DNA from: JAGGSN01 sp965603725
GTDB lineage: Bacteria > Zixibacteria > MSB-5A5 > UBA10806 > 4484-95
NCBI GenBank assembly: GCA_965603725.1
Contig: CBFDEC010000004.1
Coordinates: 1 to 64,000, forward strand
Length of the DNA: 64,000 bases
Direction of reading: 5' to 3'
The position numbers were made by a program, and so were the translations under genes. Numbering within the stretch: position 1 is the first letter of the stretch; each line of letters begins with the position of its first letter. The notes below the pieces were generated by a model. That model searched no databases. It was not told where the DNA came from and worked only from the letters and a program-made list of their open reading frames with translations. Below, one piece after another: positions 60,167-64,000 of the stretch.

Positions 60167-62107
60167 ATGCGTGTGTCCAATAAAATGATAGCCGACAGGG
60201 TATTGTATAATCTTACCCAATCCACCAACAGGTTTTTGCGGCTGCAGACTCAGGCTTCATCCGGAAGAAGAATAAACAAGCCCTCTGATGACCCGCTCGG
60301 TATTACCAGTGATTTATACTACCGTTCAAGGCTTTCTGATATTTCACAGTTTAAATCGAATTTGTCGCATTGCCAATCATGGCTGTCCTTTTCCGATCAG
60401 GCGTTAAACAATATTAATGGCTTAATCATCGAGGCAAAAGATGTCGCTATTGAGTTAGGCAACGACACCTATGATGAAAACGCCCGTTTAGCGGGGGCTG
60501 CTCAAATAGGAGAGATTTTCAATCAATTAATGGATGCGGCAAATTCTCAATATCAAAACAAGTATATCTTTAGCGGTTCTAAAACCGGTATGCCGGCGAT
60601 TTTTGCCAACTCAATCGGAGCTATATATCAGGGTGATTATCAGGACATGCTGTTAGAAATCGAAAGGGGCAGCTATCTAAAAATCAATTCATTCGGGAAC
60701 GAGTTTTTGACCGCCCCTGTAGCTGTATTAGGGGAAGGCTTTGATTTAAACCCGGGCATTCAGCCAAATATGTGGCTAACAGACCTCAACGCCGGTCAGG
60801 GCGTTAATATGGGCGCCGGTCAGTTTATTGTTAATACGTTAAACGGCACCTATACAATCGATCCTGGCGCGGCAAATGTTAAAAATATCCAGCAGCTGCT
60901 TGATACAGTCAATGCCGCGGCAATTCCCAATTTTATCGCCTCTATTCACGGCGCTGGTTCGGGAATACAGTTTGAGGATACCACTGCTCATCATTTGGTG
61001 GCGGTTGATGCGGTCAACAGCACGCCGCTGTCGATGTTGAACAATGGGTCCGGCGTTTCCCAGGCGCCGGGAACGTTCGTTATCCGTAATTATGATAGTT
61101 CAATAGTAGCCAATATTGATATTTCGGCTGATACAAATGTCTTTGAGGTTCTGACTACCATCAACGCAGAACTGGATGCGCAGTTCGGCGTGGGCGTGGT
61201 TTCAGTCAGTATTGATCCCGAGGAAAACAGGCTGGTAGTTACCGATACGGTCGCCGGCCGCGATTTGTATATCGAGGAATCGGGGACAGGACAAACCACC
61301 GCCGCCGAACTTGGCATAGCCGGCGTTTTTCAGGGAACGCTTGTGGGTGAAGATCTGGAACCGCTGCATATACAGGTTCAGGAGTCGGCCTTTGGCGAAA
61401 CACTGGCGGCCGACCTTGGTATTCTGCACGGCGTCGAATATGAAACCCTGATTAGCGATGATCTTAATCCCCGGCTTACTTATTATTCAAAGATATCATC
61501 GCTAAACAGCAATGCCGGAATTGAGCTTGGCGTAATTAGAATAAGCAATGGCCTTGATTGCGTCGATATTGACCTTAGTCCCCTGGCAAGTAACCCGAGC
61601 TCTACTATCCTGGACCTGATAGAAATGATAAATCTAGCCGGCATTGATGCCTCAGCATATTTGAACTCTGATTCTACCGGCATTATAGTTAAATCGAAAC
61701 ATGATGATCGTACATTTATGATAACCGAAGCCGATAATGGCAGAACTGCATCCGCCCTGGGTATTTTTGGCTCCACCGACCTTATTGGAAATATGATGAT
61801 TCTTAAAAAGGCGCTGGAAAGAAATAATGTGGAAGAAATCGGGGCTACGCTTAATGTGTATAATAAGGCTTTAGATCAACTCCTGACCTCGCGTTCCAGC
61901 ATAGGGTCGCGAGCAATAAGGGCTGAAACTGCCGAAATAAGTATGATGACCCAGGAGTTGCTGGTTACCGGTCAGCTATCAGAGATTGAGGATGCTGATA
62001 TGATTCGGGTTATTTCCGACCTGGCAATGGCTGAAATTGTTTATCAATCGGCTTTAGCCTCTGCCGCCAGGATGATTCAACCATCGCTTTTAGATTTCTT
62101 GCGATAG
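60167..62107 (+). CDS. flgL: Hook-filament junction protein FlgL, long form
   Basis: A 646-residue HAP3, twice the usual ~300. The N-terminal flagellin-like helix (NKMIADRVLYNLTQSTNRFL, LQTQASSGRRINKPSDDPLG) and C-terminus (EIEDADMIRVISDLAMAEIV, YQSALASAARMIQPSLLDFL) are conserved. The middle holds several repeated hook-IN-like blocks (TAAELGIAGVFQGTLVGEDL, LAADLGILHG, TASALGIFG). Flagellin is less likely because of the flgK neighbour and these blocks. Expressed from a sigma-28 promoter. Confidence 0.92.
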   Translation: MRVSNKMIADRVLYNLTQSTNRFLRLQTQASSGRRINKPSDDPLGITSDLYYRSRLSDISQFKSNLSHCQSWLSFSDQALNNINGLIIEAKDVAIELGNDTYDENARLAGAAQIGEIFNQLMDAANSQYQNKYIFSGSKTGMPAIFANSIGAIYQGDYQDMLLEIERGSYLKINSFGNEFLTAPVAVLGEGFDLNPGIQPNMWLTDLNAGQGVNMGAGQFIVNTLNGTYTIDPGAANVKNIQQLLDTVNAAAIPNFIASIHGAGSGIQFEDTTAHHLVAVDAVNSTPLSMLNNGSGVSQAPGTFVIRNYDSSIVANIDISADTNVFEVLTTINAELDAQFGVGVVSVSIDPEENRLVVTDTVAGRDLYIEESGTGQTTAAELGIAGVFQGTLVGEDLEPLHIQVQESAFGETLAADLGILHGVEYETLISDDLNPRLTYYSKISSLNSNAGIELGVIRISNGLDCVDIDLSPLASNPSSTILDLIEMINLAGIDASAYLNSDSTGIIVKSKHDDRTFMITEADNGRTASALGIFGSTDLIGNMMILKKALERNNVEEIGATLNVYNKALDQLLTSRSSIGSRAIRAETAEISMMTQELLVTGQLSEIEDADMIRVISDLAMAEIVYQSALASAARMIQPSLLDFLR

Positions 62108-62116
62108 GAGGAACTG

Positions 62117-62563
62117 TTGCCTGCTGTTAATACAACGAAATTTGGTGAAGTTAAATATAAAAAGAGCGATGTAATTACTTTTATCAGGCCGATACTTGGT
62201 TTTAATGATTTAACCCGATACTTTATCATATCCAGATCTGAATCTGAACCGTTTAAATGGCTTCAATCGATTGACGATCCGTCAATCTGCTTCGTTATTG
62301 TTGATCCGACGATGGTTTACTCAGAATATCTTGTGGAAATAAGCCCTTACGATATTAAACAACTCGGCGGAACAGAGGACCTGAAAGATTACCAAATATA
62401 TGGAATCGTAACTGTCCCTAAAGGTCGACCAGATCAAATGTCAATAAATTTGCAGGGACCAGTCATAATTAATGTCAAAAACCTAAAAGCTCTTCAGTTG
62501 ATTCTTAATAATCCTGACTATGACATTCGCTATAGCCTATTTAAAAGCAAACAGACGGCCTAA
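62117..62563 (+). CDS. fliW: Flagellar assembly factor FliW
   Basis: A 148-residue FliW, the protein antagonist of CsrA that also binds flagellin and so couples flagellin synthesis to export. Conserved blocks are VITFIRPILGFNDLTRYFII, FKWLQSIDDPSICFVIVDP and TVPKGRPDQMSINLQGPVII. TTG start at 62117 with AGGAGG upstream. Confidence 0.95.
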   Translation: MPAVNTTKFGEVKYKKSDVITFIRPILGFNDLTRYFIISRSESEPFKWLQSIDDPSICFVIVDPTMVYSEYLVEISPYDIKQLGGTEDLKDYQIYGIVTVPKGRPDQMSINLQGPVIINVKNLKALQLILNNPDYDIRYSLFKSKQTA

Positions 62564-62590
62564 CAATAAATATCTTTAAATTATCATGTC

Positions 62591-63331
62591 ATGAGGATAG
62601 ACAGTCCACAAGTTGATGATTCCCTTATAAGCTACAAAGGGCATGGAATGGTTGAGACCGCCTCAAAGACCAATTCTATTGCTCATGTGGCGGCTCACGA
62701 AAACCGGCATATCGCTCAATTTAGAAATTATGCCAGATATCACAATAAAGAGATTGTCCGGGAAGATATTTCCATCCGGTATGAATTCATTGAGGGTAAT
62801 ATCGTGGCGGTCGCCGGTCAGGCTACTACTGTAATGCATGACAAGCCCGAGGAAAATTCCATAAAGCAGGTAAAAATTCCAGAAGGAACATTTGTTGATT
62901 TGAAAGCCGTGACAATTGATGAAAATTTTAAGAAAGAAAAAGAGCTTGATATCCTGTTGACCAGAATTGAAACGGCTTTGAACCGGATCGAAGCCAGACT
63001 TGAGAAAACTGATGATGAAAGCATACAGCAAATAAATCCGCAGGCCGACACGGCAACGCAACTCCGCAATAAAAAATTAAAACTGGAAGAACAGAAAAAA
63101 GAGATTGAGAAAATGCGCAGTATGATAAGCGCCGATAAATTAAAAGAGCTGACCGAAGAATTACTCGGTGGGGCTGTGGCGCTTATCGAACAATCGGCTA
63201 AATTGTTAAATGCAATATTTGGACTTAAAACCGGTAATCAATCCGAAGATATACCCGATAAATATAATGAAGTATCTTTTTCAGATTTTTCGTTGATGTA
63301 CACCGGGATTTTGTTTGATACAACGATTTAA
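62591..63331 (+). CDS. Uncharacterised protein with an HEXXH motif
   Basis: A 246-residue protein. H36-E37-N38-R39-H40 is an HEXXH zinc-protease signature within HVAAHENRHIAQFRNYARYH, and the following YEFIEGNIVAVAGQATTVM recalls the SprA-related putative metalloprotease family. Residues about 115-190 are coiled coil, and no signal peptide is present. A third zinc ligand is not obvious. It follows fliW by 27 bp and precedes a TPR gene, so a flagellar or surface role is possible. Confidence 0.65.
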   Translation: MRIDSPQVDDSLISYKGHGMVETASKTNSIAHVAAHENRHIAQFRNYARYHNKEIVREDISIRYEFIEGNIVAVAGQATTVMHDKPEENSIKQVKIPEGTFVDLKAVTIDENFKKEKELDILLTRIETALNRIEARLEKTDDESIQQINPQADTATQLRNKKLKLEEQKKEIEKMRSMISADKLKELTEELLGGAVALIEQSAKLLNAIFGLKTGNQSEDIPDKYNEVSFSDFSLMYTGILFDTTI

Positions 63332-63352
63332 ATTGCCAGACGAGGTTTTATA

Positions 63353-64000
63353 ATGAGCAGTGAATTATTGCAGCGCCAGGAGTATTCTGTTAATGATGAT
63401 GCATCTGATTTCATTGAGAGAGGAAGCTTTGATGAAGCTATTACAAAGCTTTTAAAGCATCTCAGGGAAAATCCCGAAGATATCCGGGCGATGCATCTGC
63501 TGGGAACAGCATACGCCAAAAAGGGCGATTTCATTAATGCCGAAAAGACTTATAAAAATGAATTGAAACTGGATCAATCCCGGATTGACGCTCATTTCAA
63601 TTTGGGTTTAATTCATAGCCAGCAAAACCGTCTCCCGGAAGCCAGAGACGATTTCGAAAATGTGACAAGGTTAAATCCTGATGATACACATGCGCTAAAC
63701 GACCTGGGAGTAATCAGCTACACGCTCGGTGATATCGAAAAAAGCCAGGAGTATTTCTCGAAAGCGCTGTCGGTCGATCCATGTTTTAAAGATGCATTTT
63801 TGAACCTCTTCGAACTTTCGTGGAACAACGAAAAATACAGCCTGGCTCTGGAATACGCTTATAATTTCCTGAAGAAGCTGTTGCCTGAAGGAAATGGTCA
63901 AACGACTCAGGAAACAACTGAAAGCCGGCGACTGGAAACATCGTCGGCCCCGCGAAAATCAATCAAGCTTCATAAGAGCGCTCCGGAAAATATCCCGGCC
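63353..64000 (+). CDS. TPR repeat protein, truncated by the window end
   Basis: 216 codons are visible with no stop before position 64000. At least four TPR units are seen from about residue 18 (FDEAITKLLKHLRENPEDIR, FINAEKTYKNELKLDQSRID, LPEARDDFENVTRLNPDDTH, IEKSQEYFSKALSVDPCFKD), then a Ser/Thr/Lys-rich stretch from about 183. The C-terminal part is missing; in flagellar loci such TPR proteins are sometimes fused to glycosyltransferases, but nothing here proves it. ATG 63353 follows GAGG. Confidence 0.8.
   Translation, partial: MSSELLQRQEYSVNDDASDFIERGSFDEAITKLLKHLRENPEDIRAMHLLGTAYAKKGDFINAEKTYKNELKLDQSRIDAHFNLGLIHSQQNRLPEARDDFENVTRLNPDDTHALNDLGVISYTLGDIEKSQEYFSKALSVDPCFKDAFLNLFELSWNNEKYSLALEYAYNFLKKLLPEGNGQTTQETTESRRLETSSAPRKSIKLHKSAPENIPA

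Noticed and set aside
60167..62107. Flagellin (FliC) for the 646-residue protein
   Set aside because: Hook-IN-like blocks, a FlgL-type C-terminus and the flgK neighbour favour FlgL; no flagellin, fliD or fliS was found in the window.

Overview
The window is one long motility and surface-appendage region of a diderm (Gram-negative-type) bacterium. The double envelope is shown by P- and L-ring genes (flgI, flgH), a PilQ secretin and many signal peptides. A C-terminal sorting-like tail on a secreted hydrolase (start 7079), PEGA/TPR proteins and moderately AT-rich DNA suggest the FCB side of the tree, for example a candidate phylum such as Zixibacteria. That placement is inference from gene style only; no rRNA or other marker is present. 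No tRNA, rRNA, insertion sequence, phage gene or CRISPR array was seen.

Layout. 1-2730: a duplicated leader, then a chemoreceptor with a helical bimodular sensor and a CheW, closed by a clear terminator. 2756-8674: housekeeping and accessory genes (CPBP intramembrane protease, radical SAM protein, zinc-ribbon/PEGA/TPR membrane protein, secreted Ntn-type hydrolase). 9001-15030: two prepilin-like proteins and pilMNOPQ of a type IV pilus, with the AMIN domain on PilP instead of PilQ. 15105-17108: an OPT-family transporter on the minus strand. 17332-18914: motAB. 19125-43318: the main flagellar run, flgB-flgC-x-fliE-fliF-fliG-fliH-fliI-fliJ / motE-like-fliK-flgD-flagellar operon protein-flgE-flbD-fliL-fliM-fliN-fliO-fliP-fliQ / fliR-flhB-flhA-flhF-flhG-fliA. 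43361-52932: a less familiar block: two small proteins (one placed like SwrB), DUF2225, a PilZ flagellar-brake-type protein, a secreted unknown, four stand-alone receiver domains, two histidine-kinase-like proteins without a recognisable ATP-binding domain, a 125-residue protein resembling a chemoreceptor signalling tip, and FapA/DUF342. 53168-62563: flgF-flgG-flgA-flgH-flgI-flgJ-flgN-flgK-csrA-flgL-fliW. 62591-64000: an HEXXH-containing unknown protein and a TPR protein running off the end.

Regulation can be read from the DNA. Sites with sigma-54 -24/-12 spacing (GG and GC 12 bp apart) stand before flgB, the motE-like/fliK operon, fliR and flgF. Sigma-28 sites (TAAA-N15-GCCGATAA or one mismatch) stand before motA and flgL. 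The flgB and fliR promoters share a palindrome-like element centred exactly 103 bp upstream of the -24 GG, a candidate activator site; no sigma-54 activator gene is in the window. This fits a hierarchy in which sigma-54 drives basal body and hook genes and FliA (42560) then drives motor and filament-junction genes, with CsrA/FliW adding post-transcriptional control.

The best candidate for an undescribed system is 46697-51488. Two proteins with a phosphoacceptor-histidine domain but absent or decayed ATP-binding domains sit with four single-domain receivers and a soluble chemoreceptor-tip mimic, inside the flagellar locus. By analogy with ChpT and Spo0B this could be a phosphorelay hub rather than a set of classical kinases.
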